A DNA stretch of 64,000 bases from Davidsoniella eucalypti. Its lineage: Eukaryota; Ascomycota; Sordariomycetes; Microascales; Ceratocystidaceae. The position numbers and the translations under genes were made by a program. Under the pieces are notes generated by a model. It saw only the letters and a list, made by a program, of their open reading frames with translations. It ran no database searches and was not told the DNA's origin. Positions 1 to 12,709 of this stretch are shown in pieces. The DNA is taken from contig RMBW01000076.1 of assembly GCA_004009845.1 (NCBI GenBank), forward strand, positions 1-64,000, given 5' to 3'. Position 1 is the first letter of the stretch. The number at the start of each line of letters is the position of its first letter.

Positions 1-771
1 TGTCCAAAATTGGAGCGTTCTTTTTGGCCGTGATGGAGGGTGGTAGTTAGAGGCGAAGTTTCCATACACAACGGGACGTTGTAGTTTGAGTCTTCAAGCG
101 CCCAAAGGAAGAAATACCAAGTTAATACACATAAGCTCTAAGAAAGAACTATAAAGAAAAGAAAAAGGAGAAAGGGGACCTGATTTCTCCATTGGCTAAC
201 AATCAGGCCAACTTGGACATCGATAATGACTACACCTCACGGCTATTTCCCATGTAGATATCTCCTGCTTAATGATCTCCTTGATAGTACACGCGGACTA
301 TTGATGTGGTATATATAGCATGTATTTATAGGTGGAGTGTTAAGAGAGACATGCTATCGGTATGAGTGGAGGCTTGTACTCTTATAGATGATTGGTAGGC
401 TCAAAAGTAAGTTTAGTTACTTGGTATAAAAGTTGGTTTTTAGTCCTTACAATGCAGTTCCACAGGCTAATATAAATGTTTTGCCTTACAAAAGCCAATG
501 TCTAGATATTGCCTTACGCCTCATATTTTGATGGTGATAGTTAGAGGATGATGTAAACAAAACACAGATGACAAGCACCGGAGATGACCATGACAATAAT
601 AACACCCAGAGTATGGTTTAGTATCCTGAATGATTTCGAAACTACTACCGGTTGCTATAGCATAAAGGTCACGCAGCTCTCGCCAGATTCGCTAGCCAAA
701 GCCATCTGTTCACCGCGCTTTCCCAGCATATAGTAACAATTATGGACAGGTTTCGTAATGCGTTGTAAAAA

Positions 772-792
772 ATATATATATATATATATATA
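772..792. repeat. AT dinucleotide microsatellite
   Basis: A perfect alternating AT run of 21 bases is followed directly by a short G run. It is a simple sequence repeat with no coding context. Confidence 0.9.
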
Positions 793-2360
793 CCGGGGGG
801 GCAATAGCTTGGGATTTCTCGCCATTGGCTGTGATGGGATGACTTTTTAAGTGTCAAGTGACAGTTTTTTTTTGTTGTCTTCTTCGGTATAGGAATAGGC
901 AATGCAAAGTAGTTCAGGCTTGCTGTTGTTCCTTACTACCGGCAGTATTGATTCTCGCGGTGGTCCAACAAGACTCACCGCTATTTTCAAGCCCTGGACT
1001 ATTGTTTGTTATGCCATTACCTGCGTCTTTGGTTATAGGTTGGGTCAATAGTGCAGTATAGCTATCTGGTTCTGGCCTAGTCTACCCTGTCCTATTTGTA
1101 ACTGAAGTAAGATACTTATGCTACTACTGGCGCTACTGCAAAGTTGGTAGAGATTTATACACCGTTCATAGGCAAGTGGGCCCTCCACGTTCTATCGTGG
1201 TCTTTGTCTTCTATTTTGCCTCGAGAAGACGGTATATATGTACTATGTATGTATGCAACGCATTCCTTCATCCGATGGAGCCTGACAAGCAACGTGGAGC
1301 TCATATTCGAGAAAGAGAAGTGCCTTTCTCCTGACTTTCGAATTCAGTTCTTTGTTTCCTGTGTTTTCAAGCTCTAAGAATAAAAGAAAGAACCAGAGAG
1401 GCCATGTATGTAAGTAGGCAAAGCCGATACTGTATCTAAACGTTGCTATTACGGGTTTCGTACGCAAAAAGAAAGCAAAAGAGAAAGAACTACACTTGGT
1501 CAAATAAACAGGTCCAAGGATTCATACTCCAAAGCCATAAAAAAAAAAAACAAGGCTCCGTCGTCGTGCGTTATGGAGAAAGATGCAGTATTAGCGCAAC
1601 CTCGGAATGGCTACCCGTTTTTTTCTTTCTGCCTTTTCTCTTTTCTCATTCTGATCTTTGTTATCTTTTGTACTTTTCTTTTTTTTCTTTTCTTTTCTGC
1701 TTACCCGGGTAGAGAAATAAGGCTTCCATGAGCTTCGATGTACGTCTATCAAAAACCCTGGTGGTATGTTGGACGTAACCCTAATGCACAAATCGTGGGG
1801 TCGATGAGAAAGGCGGTCAGTGATACAACATGAGAGATGCGTAGAGATACACTGCAAAAACAAATAAACCAACAGGCGTAGGCAAAGAGTCGAAGATGTT
1901 ACCGTAATGTAGACAGATGAAAAAATTGACTATCCATAGTCGGCAAAGCCGGTGCTTCTAAACCATCATGATCTAAGACGATCCAAGGTTTCCTTTCAAT
2001 CTGCATTCCTACCCTGTATATTCAGTTTTTCGAGTTTTTATCCTCGAGATGCCTAGTTAAAGTCGCCATCTGGTTTTTGGTGTCCTCCCGTTCATCCCTC
2101 CTTTGGTCTGCCCTACGGCAACACAGGGGCGGAATTTGTTCGTTGGATGGCGAATAGAGTCTCTTTTCACTTGATATTCGAACTTGGTATGAACGTCGTG
2201 AAACACGGCATGTGAGGCAGGCAAATAGAAAAAAAAAGGTGACGAGTGTTTTTGCGAGAAACCATTCAGCATTCTGAAAAGTCTAGTCGAATGTTTCTTG
2301 TTGTTTGCCCCTTGTCTTTGTCTAACCCTAAAACCCATAAGTTCTCATATAATCCAATAA

Positions 2361-2425
2361 GCAAGTCGTAGCTTTTTTTTTTTTTTTTAATTCATTTATC
2401 TTATGGAGCTATGCAAGTCGTAGCT
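2361..2425 (-). mobile_element. Tiny poly(A)-tailed retro-insertion with 13-bp target duplication
   Basis: The 13-mer GCAAGTCGTAGCT occurs at 2361-2373 and again at 2413-2425. Between the copies, read on the minus strand, lie 24 bases of unique sequence followed by 15 A residues. A 3'-terminal fragment with a poly(A) tail bounded by a perfect direct repeat of this size is the signature of target-primed reverse transcription by a LINE-type element, or of an RNA mobilised by one. The fragment is too short to identify its source. Chance duplication next to a homopolymer cannot be excluded. Confidence 0.55.
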
Positions 2426-5400
2426 GCTAGAGTAGTTTTGTTGATTGTGGCCAGACATCAGCTTAGCCAGCTTTCTCTATTGTGTCTAGTACAAACTAGA
2501 CCACAAGTGGGCTTAGACTCTTTGGGCTATGCTAAGAGTACTTGACAAGTCTATTGTTAAGTATTATATAAGCCTTCGTGAAATTTGTGTTTTTTTTCCT
2601 GGTTGGATTCTTTGGGGACCCTGATCTCCGAGACACAGTAAGAATAAAACCTGCCGCTGAACGAACCATGCCGGGGGGCTGTGTTAGTGGATGTAATGAT
2701 GACCACCACATTGGCCATTATAATCACTACTGACATGGCAAGCAAAGAAGTACTTGACCGGCTGCATACCTTCAAACACGGCCCGGCTAGATGATGATAG
2801 AGAACAAGAATCCAGCTAGCTGTCAAAACAGTGTACGTAGTATCTGGTATTTCCCTACGAGTGACAGAACCAAAGAAAAAAAACCCAAACGCCTCGACTA
2901 ACGTTACCTCTCGCTTGTTAGAGATATCATCTTACACATGGCCGGATTATAGGACACCCCGATGGAACTCAAGCGACGGCTCGGAACAGCAGGAACAAAG
3001 GTCGGAAAGAAAGGGCAGAAGCAGATAGAACCACCAGGCTGTTTCCTGGTGTTATTTGGCATCACTTCTCGATTGTCATATCCAGACCGAAACAGGATAG
3101 CATATCGAGGTTAATTAAAAAGATTAGAACCGACGGCTTGGTCGGGGAGCAAGAAAAGGCTGACTTCAACTAGGCAGCTATGTACTACCATGAAACGAAA
3201 CAAATATACCTACGGATTGTAGGTAAACGAATAGGAAACATAAGGCTATCTGTACATCCAAGACACTGGAGGTCCCGGGACTCACGAGAGGCGAAGTCAA
3301 GACGTGAAGAGGGGAGGAGGGACAAAAGGTTCAGACGATGAAAGACAACATCGAGGGTGCCTGCCTAGTTCTCGTGATGGTGTTTTGATTCCAGATTCAT
3401 TTCGACAGCCCCGAAGTCGTGGCCGAGACTTCCGTGATGTGTCGTACACTTTGATGACAACGATGTATAGAGCATGTTTTTTTCGTATAAAAGTCAAGAT
3501 AAACATAATTATAGTAGAGACGTGATGCCGATTTTCCTGCAGGCACTTCGCCCGCCTGTGTGGCTGAGATGACGGGAGGGCAAGAACCCAAACTGGGAGC
3601 TCTTTCTTAGCTTACCTGGCAAACGAACATGACCTAACAGGGCAGGCGCTTATTTTAAGGCCATAAGCAGCAAGAAAAGGTAGAGCTGTGCAGGCTTTTG
3701 TCGGAGAAAAATGATAGCTGGAAGCGGAGTTGAGCTGCTGACCTCTGCTTCAAAGCCTTTTTGTACCTTTTGCTTTAGATTACATCCGTGACTAGCCATA
3801 CGTTTTGATGTCAATGCTATAGGAGGGGGAAGGAACGCCAAACCGATTGTCTATCGATGGAGGAATATATACCAAAAGACAAATCAAGAGGCCAATAAAT
3901 GCGAGGGAATGTCGTTCCGGACCGGGTTCCCCTCTTGGTTTTCGTATTTTGTACTTGCCGTATTCTTTTTCTGCCTAGTCTCTTGCTTCAAACTTGGCCT
4001 TCCCCTCCTCCTTGGCTTATGTTTGTGGCCCAGACCGTTAGAGTAACTGCGATAGTGAATCAACGAACAGCTGCTTTGAGCCAACAAAACAAAACAAAAC
4101 AACCAGTTGTAAACAACAGGAACATGAAAATGGGTGGCCCTGCTCCAGCTCTCATATCCCCCTGTTGGGGGCCCTTTCTTTCAGCCGCTCTAGGGCACTG
4201 GCTTAGCTCTGATTTGAGTTGTTATAGCTTGTTGTACACCGATGCTACCTATATGTATGAATGTATGTACGCTAGCATGAACATAAAGAATCATATCTAG
4301 CTGTAAAATTGGCTTCCCCTCCCTTTCGGGATCTTGTGAAGACCGAAAGGACTGGCCGCAAGTTTCAAAAAGCGGCATTAAAAGACTTGATGTCTAAAGA
4401 ATCAATCTCCATCTCTCTCTATCTGCTCATCCGCTCTTCTACTGGCAGATGAACGAACATAGACACGAGGATGACACGAGCTATGAGACTGCTGATCTTG
4501 TGACAACTCGAACTTGTCACTATGGTACTGATTAAACGGCATACCAATACATCGGCATAATGGATTTAGGTCGAATTACTCTGCTATGCTATACTCTGTC
4601 TGTTTGCTTGATTTGCGTATAGTATCATCTGCCGTTGTATTCCAGCTCTTGGGATGACACGACGGCCCGTGACAAGCTAAAGAAGCAAGCGCCTGGACCT
4701 TAGTTGGACCTTGCCTAGCCCAGGCTTAGTCCTAGACTTTTGTCTTCTGTTTTCGCCTGGACTGGACTTTGGACCAGGGCTCGACCGGGTTTTAGCTGGT
4801 ATATATATGCCTATAGTTTCGCATCAGATTGTCTAAAGCTTGCTGTTGGCTCGTGAGAAAGAGAGACAAAACCAGAAATGGAAATACACTGAAAATGAAA
4901 AGGCGGGGGTGTTTCGTGATAGTACAAGAAAAGAGAGGAGAAAAAAAACCAACTGGGATTATGCTACAGAGGAGGTCCGTCCATCCGGCCATTTTGTTAT
5001 CGAGTTGTCAGGCAAGATAGATTCAACTAGAGAAAGATACATATCAAACCAAAGAAGGAGATCCCATGAATGCATGTATCTGTGATCTGTGATCTGTATG
5101 TGCTATCCCGGCCTCGGGATGCTGCAGGCAAAATCCATCCGGCGGGTCAAGACGCAGAGACGCATGGTCACTGTGTCTACGGCTTGTATTATGATTCTGT
5201 ATTTTCCTTGCCTTGCTCCATCATTCTTAGAGTCGTATAGGATGTTCTTCTGAATAAACAACATGCATTAGTAGGAGAGGGGGAAGAGACAAAGGAACTA
5301 TAGCAAACAAAACAATGATAAACTTGAATGTCCTAGGAAAAAGAAGAAAACCCCGCGTCTGGGAAGAGAAGAGAGATCGATCAACTAGGACTAGGCTTGT

Positions 5401-8400
5401 GTGTTATGCTAGTCTTGGTCTTGTCAATTATGCATTTTATTAAACTTTTTTTTTCAGGCCATCACAGCGTATTCGTAATGGCCACAGAGGGCTTCAGTGG
5501 CTCAGCACCCTCCTCGTAGCGCTGTGACCAAGCCAAGCCAGGCTTCAAAGTGCCTGCCTGTTGTCCAGAGCCCCCTAGAAGGTGATACGAGGAAGTTATC
5601 TGCTCACGCCAATGGGCCCTCAGACTCAGACTTGACATTTCACTAGTAGTCTAAGAGCGATAAACGACGTCATCGGGGCTGTTATATTTCCTGCCGTTCC
5701 CCTGTACTGTAAAGATAGCCTGACAACACCGAGAAAATAAGGCTAGGGACAGGTCGTTGTCACTTATAGTGGCTTACAATCAAAAGCACAACTCGGCAGT
5801 TTGATCGCGTGGATAGCGTAGACATGAGAGCGAAAGCAGATGTTTTTCTTGGCCTGTCACGGTCACTAATACAGCGATTCGACGCGCTATTCTGTATCGT
5901 AAGCGTTCACCGGCCTGGCCTGACAGAGAAGAGAGGATATCCGAGTCACCAACGGGCAGGCTAGACTTGTATTGTCCCCGACATAGAAGCAAACAAACGT
6001 GAATGTTCGTCATTCTCTGGGTGTTCTGGTATCCCGGTTGGCCCTGAATGTATCCTGTTATACACGATACATACGTTCTAATCATGCAAGCCATGCTTCT
6101 ATGCTGTAGGCTAGCGCCGTGAATACTACGTTTCTTCGGTTTTTGTTGTTTTTACTAACTTAGAACTACGTGCTATAAAGATGTGACAAAGCACAGCCTG
6201 AAGTCTTTGATTTCTTCTATCCGAGCTCTTTTTTTTCTGCCCGACTTGACCTGTCCTTTGGCCTGAAATCTACGGAATTCCACTAGGGGTTGAAGGATTC
6301 TAGTGACTTTTTTTTCTCTTCTTCTTTATTCCTGACTTGTGAAATCTATTAGAACCAAAAGATGCCGAGAAGATCCTCAGAAGATGCCAGCTATAGTAAA
6401 TTGTGAGAGGTAACTCTTTCTTCTTTCCTCCATCTGTGTCTACCCCCCATCCCTTAACTATGGGTTTGAAGAAGGAGGGGGTGAAGGAGGAGCCGGATGG
6501 ACTTATAGAGGGAGTAGGATGGGATCCAGGAGAGGGGAAGGAGAACAATAAGAGAGAAAGGGAGCTTGTTATGGCTTGCCGCCATATTTATATGTGATTG
6601 TTAACAGAACAGACTTAACGTAGGCTTTGAAGAGACAGGGACCTCTTCACAGACATGTATGTACACAGATACACCAAGAAACAGCAAGAGACCTTGTGAT
6701 GTCAAGTCTATCAGAGTAGAGAAACCACGGACTGGGATAATGTGACCACATCGTTACCTTTCACACCCATATCCAGCACCACGAAAACAAGAAATTGTGT
6801 GTTTTATATCCCTAGCATCAACGATGACTTCTCATGTGAGCAACTATATCAAGGTGAAAACGAGAAGGGGGTATCGAAGATAACCCATACAAAATAAATG
6901 TAGAACTAGGAACCCGTCTTGTAGTATGAGAATCTCCTTCTTTTTGTTTTTCTTGCCTTCTCTCCTCGAGGTTGGACATGGTGTGGCCACCCATAGACGA
7001 CTTCATCACCAATCACATCAACTCGCTTGTCGTTGACCTATAATATGTACTTATACAGAATAGCGACTAATTGCATGTGTCTCATTATCACACATTGTAA
7101 TTGCTGCTCTTGGCTACTTTTTAATGACGAATCAATCTAGTCTCATTCTTACCCATTTTGTTTTTCAGTTTTAGTCTAGCTTACAAAGATGAAAAGAAAA
7201 GGATCATTACAAGCCTTGGTCAGGTTTAGCTTGACATCCTACAACATGTGGATTGTATATATGTATATATTTGTACTGATTATGCCTACAACGTCCAACA
7301 TATTTTTTTTGCATTTCCCTTCGTATGGTTGACAACAAGTCTTTTTCGATACTGTGAACATCACGTGAACTTTGCTATGATTCACGCCATGATATCACTT
7401 TGACTTGGTATCTTAGGCAGCCTCTCTCTCCCTCCTTGTAACGTATCTTTGACGACATGCTATAGCCACCTTTAGTAAGGCTTGGATATATCGTTTGTAG
7501 TTATATAGTTTATGGCTCACTGGCGGCTCGTTGTCTAGGAATGTCTGCTTTGTCGGATGTCAGAGTTAGTCATGAATGAAGAGTATGTAATCATGGCTAA
7601 TTCCATAGACATGGCTAAAAGAGGTGAAATAAAAAGGCTTGTCTCTCTTTTGCCATTTATGAAAGCCTTGCTTCAGCTTCTTGGGGGTTTTTCGGTGGGG
7701 TCTCGGCTAGCTTAGTTGTTTGGTAGTCTCGAGCTTACAACTAACTATTAGAAGAAATTCGCCTCTGTTTTAGAGCAGCTCTTGTATATTCTTACTGCCA
7801 ATAGCGGTAAAAGGACAACAAAGAGTGGCAAAATATCGGTTATGCTACTGTATCTGTATAGCCATACTTTTCACTATATAGACAAAAAAGGATGTACTAG
7901 ATCCTCAGCAAGAGGAAGAACAATCTAAGTAAGCTTCGACGGGCTGGCGCGTTTTGATCTCCTTGCATCTGCAGCGTCCCTGACCTGATGCGTTTTCACA
8001 GGCAAACAATCAAATAGGCCGGCCAAAGAAATAGAGAGTGACGGAAAAGCACAAGAATAAGAGACGAATGCCTTCTCTGGCTTTCGATGATCGCTTCGCT
8101 TCAGCAGGCGGCCATCTCGCCAACTTTATTGATATCAAGTATTCTATTACAAAGCATGCTGAGATATATAGATGCCGAGGCGTAGTAGAACATGGCACGG
8201 CTTTTTTGCGGTCTTGTCTTGCTGGTTTCTTCTGGTGCTTCATAGTAAATCGGACTCTCCAGCAATCACAGGCTAAACGTGCGCGGAAAAGAAAAGAAGA
8301 CGAAAGATCCCTGGTCGAGATAAAACCGGGCGTGGCTTTGCTTTCAAGATATCCCAGAAGGGACAGTCGTCATAGTCGGTTTCCTGTCTCTCTGATACGG

Positions 8401-8899
8401 CTCCCCTCACATGCCCGCACGGCCTCTTGTCTTTGTTTCGTGCTGTAGACTTGGTGAGTTAATAATTCATTACCATCGCTTGTACATGTAGTATGCCTAT
8501 TATGAACAACGAGAGGAAAGGAAGAGAAATCCATTTGCCGACTGCTGGTTCCTGTGATCTGCCAAGGCAACTGATTTACTGATGTGCTTGCTAACGCTGG
8601 TTCCTATGCTGATTGGTTACTGGGTGCTATGTAGCTGGCACCGCCTGGCTACCCGCCTGTTCGCTGTACCTACAGGTGATGCCGTGCCTGGAATAAACCC
8701 CCTGGCACGCCTTACCCAGCGCCAGTTGAACTTCGGTTACCATTATAGCAGAATCCAGCATTACAGTGGGCATTCCAGCACCCACAGCCGTCTATAGCAA
8801 CAGGCTACAGGGCCAGCAGACCAATATCGCACCACTATCCGCTCTGTGCGCAGCTCTATCCCCTTCGCCTTGGCTGCAGCTTCCACTATCGTGCAGAAA

Positions 8900-9731
8900 T
8901 AAGTACATACTACATATAAGCATTCCATATCCCACCCTCCTCAGTTTTAAAAACCTGGTCACTTTTTTGTCCCCCCCCCTTCAATCTTTATACTTCTTGT
9001 TGTTTTTCTGTTTCTAGCTTTGCTCCTCAACTCTAGCGAACCTCTCGCTTCATGTTCTTATTGCATGCTATAATAGTTTTTCATCACGACTACAACCACG
9101 ATATCGAGTCCTCACGGCCTCCCATTATCCCATCGAATCGACTTCATTGACTCTGTCGAAGCCGGGTCGATCTTCTCTGGCACCGACGCCGCCCTTGTTT
9201 TTGTTTTTTTTGTCTCGTTTTTTTCATGCCTCGTTGCCAATTGCTAGCGGCTTCAATTCCAACTACAAACGCCGCTGACCTGCCACTTTAACTTTTTGGA
9301 AATTTCATTCGATCACGGTAGCTAGTAGACAATAATTCGAATACCATAACAAGCACCTCACAATCGTTTTCTTTAGCTTCATTTTCTTTGTTTATTATCC
9401 CATCGCCTCTATTTCTTTCGTCGCTATTACTCTCTCTTCTTTAAACCGGAAACTACGCGTAGATAGCCAATCTACAGAAACAGCCACAGCTCACGTTAGG
9501 AGAGCCCGCTAGTCCACTAGCAACAACCAAAGTTTTATTCTGCCACCGCGGCTTCCTCTCTCGGACCTACTACGTGTTTCGCGCCAGTTCTACCGCTTTA
9601 TATCAGCACGTAGTTGCCATTTTCATTGTTTTTGGTGTGTTTATCATCACGACATCATAACAAATCTCTATCCTCCGCTCATACCCCCTCTTTTTTTTTT
9701 CTCTTCTACAAGCCTCCACATCTCACCCAAC
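8900..9731 (+). promoter_or_regulatory. Pyrimidine-rich promoter/leader of the J-domain gene with upstream ORFs
   Basis: The strand upstream of the J-domain start is rich in C and T with long T tracts, as is usual for fungal core promoters and 5' leaders. Two short upstream ORFs lie in it: 9052-9150 (32 codons plus TGA) and 9226-9291 (21 codons plus TAA). Whether they are transcribed depends on the start site, which the sequence does not show. If they are, they could dampen translation of the main frame. Confidence 0.45.
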
Positions 9732-11333
9732 ATGGCACCACTGCAGGATCCCTACAAGGTTTTGGGCGTCTCCAGGACGGCCGAAGCGTCCGAGATCCGC
9801 TCCGCCTACAAGAAAAAGGCCCTGATGTGTCATCCCGACAAGGAGCCCAACGAGAACCTCAAAGCCGTCAAGCAGGAAGAATTCCAGCGCGTGCAAACCG
9901 CCTATGAGACCCTCAGCGATGCCACCAAGCGGGCTAAATATGACGATAAGATGCGGATCATTGCCGAGCGCATGGCCTCTATGAACATGGGTAGCTCAAG
10001 CAACAACAACGCCGAGTACGCGTACCAGATGCGCTCGCCGCCACCATACTCATACAATGTCCGCACCGCCCCGCCACCTGAAATGTACAGCTCCAGCTAC
10101 TCTTCGGCTAAGCAGCCGCGCAAGACCGACCACTCACCATTGCGTGGAGAGTCGTTCCCCGAAGAATCCTACTTCAAGCACGCCGAGCGATCAGCCGGCC
10201 GTCGTCAATCCAGCTACGAAAAGACCCCCCGTAAAGCAGACCGTCGGGATGCCGAGACCGCTGCTATGCTTGCAGAACGTGAGCGGGAGCGGGAACAGCG
10301 CCGTGTTGATGAAAAAAGAAAGGAAGAGCGTCAAAAACGCAAAGCTGAAGAAACAGCCAAGGCTCGTGAGGAGGAGCGTTACAAGCAAAGTATGGCCCAG
10401 CAAAGCTTAGAACAGCAGGACGAGGATATGCGCAGAGCTACCGACAAGATCAAGGAAAAGACTGCTGCTGCTCGCAGCAAAGAGGCCACCAAGCGCCAGT
10501 ACGAAAAGAAGTTGTACGAGACCACGCGCACCAAGGCCCCAGACCGCAAGTCCAAGAAGGAGCGTTATCCAGATCACAACCTCTCAGACGATGAGGACTT
10601 CGCTAAACCTAGCAGCCCTAGACTATCCAAGAAGAAATCAAGCAGTAGCAGCAAGGAAAAACGCTCACAATCAGCCCCACGCCACACTGACTCTCCCGAC
10701 AAACCCCCCTACAAACAGCTAGAGGAGCAAGTCGAAGAGCAAATAGTTCACGCCCGCTCTTACATGCAAAATAAACAGCGTGAAAGCAATACCGCTGAGC
10801 CTGTAAACACTGCATCAGAGCGGAGACGGCGTATGTCGGCAGACTCACCTAAGAAGAGTAGCAGTCATCGCAAGCCCTCGGCCGTCCACGCTGTCGAGGA
10901 CGAGTTCTACAAGCCCTCTATGGCACGTGGTGCTACGTTCTCACCTTCCTCCATGTCGTCTACGTACCACTCGCCACCAAAGCTCGGTCGCTCGGCCACC
11001 ATGGATCCAGACTTCATGAACGCCGGTAACGGCGCGATCCCCAAGCGCCATCACAAACACTCCCCTCGCACTCCAGACGATGGCTTCCCAACATCCAGCA
11101 TCAAGTATGTCTCCGGTGATTTCCTACATGCCAGCCGCAGTGGCGGCGCTAGCAGCGGAGATCACATGGGTGTGTTCCATAGGTCTCCGGCTGTGTCGGG
11201 CTACACAGCGACGACGACTACACATTACGATTACTCATTATATCCCAATATTGCGCAAGCCCAGAGATATACCACCAAGGACGTGCAATATGCTTCATAT
11301 CCCACTGACAATGGCGGCTATTATCACGCATAA
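9732..11333 (+). CDS. J-domain (DnaJ/Hsp40-type) co-chaperone with long charged tail
   Basis: A single exon encodes 533 aa. Residues 5-72 form a J domain with the diagnostic HPD triad at 34-36, which in this family stimulates the ATPase of an Hsp70 partner. No G/F-rich linker, zinc-finger or DnaJ C-terminal substrate domain follows, so it is a type III (class C) J protein. Residues about 171-265 form a long, highly charged R/E/K helix, probably coiled coil. Residues 293-312 are Ser/Lys-rich, and the remaining C-terminal part is Ser/Pro/Tyr/His-rich and looks disordered. The start ATG has A at -3 and G at +4, and the J domain begins right behind it. No intron is needed. It converges on the sterol acyltransferase gene 1.4 kb downstream. 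The client and cellular site are not evident; the basic tail would suit RNA or nuclear association, which is inference. Confidence 0.93.
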   Translation: MAPLQDPYKVLGVSRTAEASEIRSAYKKKALMCHPDKEPNENLKAVKQEEFQRVQTAYETLSDATKRAKYDDKMRIIAERMASMNMGSSSNNNAEYAYQMRSPPPYSYNVRTAPPPEMYSSSYSSAKQPRKTDHSPLRGESFPEESYFKHAERSAGRRQSSYEKTPRKADRRDAETAAMLAEREREREQRRVDEKRKEERQKRKAEETAKAREEERYKQSMAQQSLEQQDEDMRRATDKIKEKTAAARSKEATKRQYEKKLYETTRTKAPDRKSKKERYPDHNLSDDEDFAKPSSPRLSKKKSSSSSKEKRSQSAPRHTDSPDKPPYKQLEEQVEEQIVHARSYMQNKQRESNTAEPVNTASERRRRMSADSPKKSSSHRKPSAVHAVEDEFYKPSMARGATFSPSSMSSTYHSPPKLGRSATMDPDFMNAGNGAIPKRHHKHSPRTPDDGFPTSSIKYVSGDFLHASRSGGASSGDHMGVFHRSPAVSGYTATTTTHYDYSLYPNIAQAQRYTTKDVQYASYPTDNGGYYHA

Positions 11334-12709
11334 AAGCATATGAAGACGCTGCTCCTCATTTCTTCATCATCTCCCACTTGTATATTTTCTCCTTTCTAGT
11401 TTCCTTTGTTCTCCACGGTTGATATAACCAATCATTACATACGTTACCGATTTCCAATATTTTCTTTCTCTTTTCTTTCTCTTTTTTTTCTTTTTTTCTT
11501 TTTTTCTTTTTTTTCTCTTTTCTATATTCTACGCTATTCATGCAGTAACGAGATCTATCTATTCCTTCTGTTTCACTATTACTTTATCGTCTGCTCTTAG
11601 TTTCAATATCTGTGATGGAATCGCAGCTTTTTTTTTAACGGCGTTTTTCTGTTCGCTCTACGGGGTCTGAATAACTTATTTTGACCACGACGAACCAGTT
11701 TCTTTTGTTTTACTTTCCACAAATATCGATAGAGAATACGAAATGGAGAAAGGTCCAATTTCTTCTCTTTATATCAACACACCCAATCATACCGAGATTA
11801 TTTTTTTGTCCTTGTTTAACATTTTTACGTTTCATCGTGGGTTGGCTGTCTTCTTTTTCGTCCTGTTTTATGGATCTCTCTGTCTTTACACCAGTTTTTT
11901 GGGCCATATGTCAAATCATATCTATCTATCCAGTGTCTAAGGGTTAGCTTTACTTTGCCTATCATGCATTATATTTGTTTACTTGTGTCATGTCTTACTC
12001 TTTATGGTTTAGCTATTTTCTTATTTAGCATAACGAATTAATGATGAATATCTTGATTTTTTACTCTTATAATAAAATATTAAAAAATGAAAGTGTATAC
12101 ATTTGAAGGGGAATTTTGTGTATATGAAAGTAAGTTTCAAGACTTGAGTTTGTGATTGTGATATAAACTTGTGTATATGATTGTAAGTGTATATATGTCG
12201 TATAGAGCGACATGAATGACGAACAGACGACAGAACCAAAAGTGATATTCTAAGTAAATAGACTGATATAAGAAAACAAAAACAATAACAGAATGTCTAA
12301 GTAAGATAAGAAAACTATAAAAAGAGCAGATAAAGACGAACGCTAACAATGGGAAAGATATATAAAGAAAAGAGATATAAATGTTTATCTTGGCTTCAAA
12401 TGTGCCTAGGTGATAAAAAAAGAAAGTCTAGTCTTCGTTAAAAAAAAGACGATTTGTATATACGATTCAACAGAAAGAAAGACCGAGTAATAAAAGAAAA
12501 GAAAAAAAGGAAGTATGAATATGAACCAAGTGACATAGTAGTGACTGGGACAAGGATAAGCAACAAAAGGAGTTCAATATATCGATATATATGTTAGTCG
12601 AGACGGTGATAGTAAAGGACGGCGAGGTGCATGATAATGATAGAGTCGAGAAAAGCAGAATAACAAACGAAAGTATGTGCGAATAAATTCATTCTCTCTT
12701 TTGTTTGCT
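11334..12709. other. Convergent spacer between J-domain and sterol acyltransferase genes
   Basis: No gene is seen. The first part is a strong C/T-rich tract on the plus strand (about 11458-11526), probably 3' UTR of the J-domain gene. An AATAAA hexamer near 12070 is a possible poly(A) signal. The rest is AT-rich. Apparent hydrophobic ORFs on the plus strand and Lys-rich ORFs on the minus strand only reflect this skewed composition. Confidence 0.6.

Larger units (their letters stand above)
1..9000. other. Gene-free stretch, left end
   Basis: I see no supportable gene here. The open frames are short (longest about 136 codons), lack recognisable domains, several begin at non-ATG codons, and their composition matches the surrounding non-coding DNA. 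Small features are an AT dinucleotide run at 772-792, a poly(A)-tailed insertion with flanking duplications at 2361-2425, a cluster of TGGAC words at about 4690-4790, and a 7-bp tandem at about 5080-5097. A locally GC-richer block lies at about 8580-8890 and contains an inverted CCAAT box near 8610. It may be the distal promoter of the J-domain gene. Confidence 0.6.

Noticed and set aside
3899..4300. 133-codon plus-strand frame
   Set aside because: No recognisable domain, composition like the surrounding DNA and no splice context.
8038..8448. 136-codon plus-strand frame
   Set aside because: It starts at GTG, has no recognisable domain and reads through promoter-like DNA.
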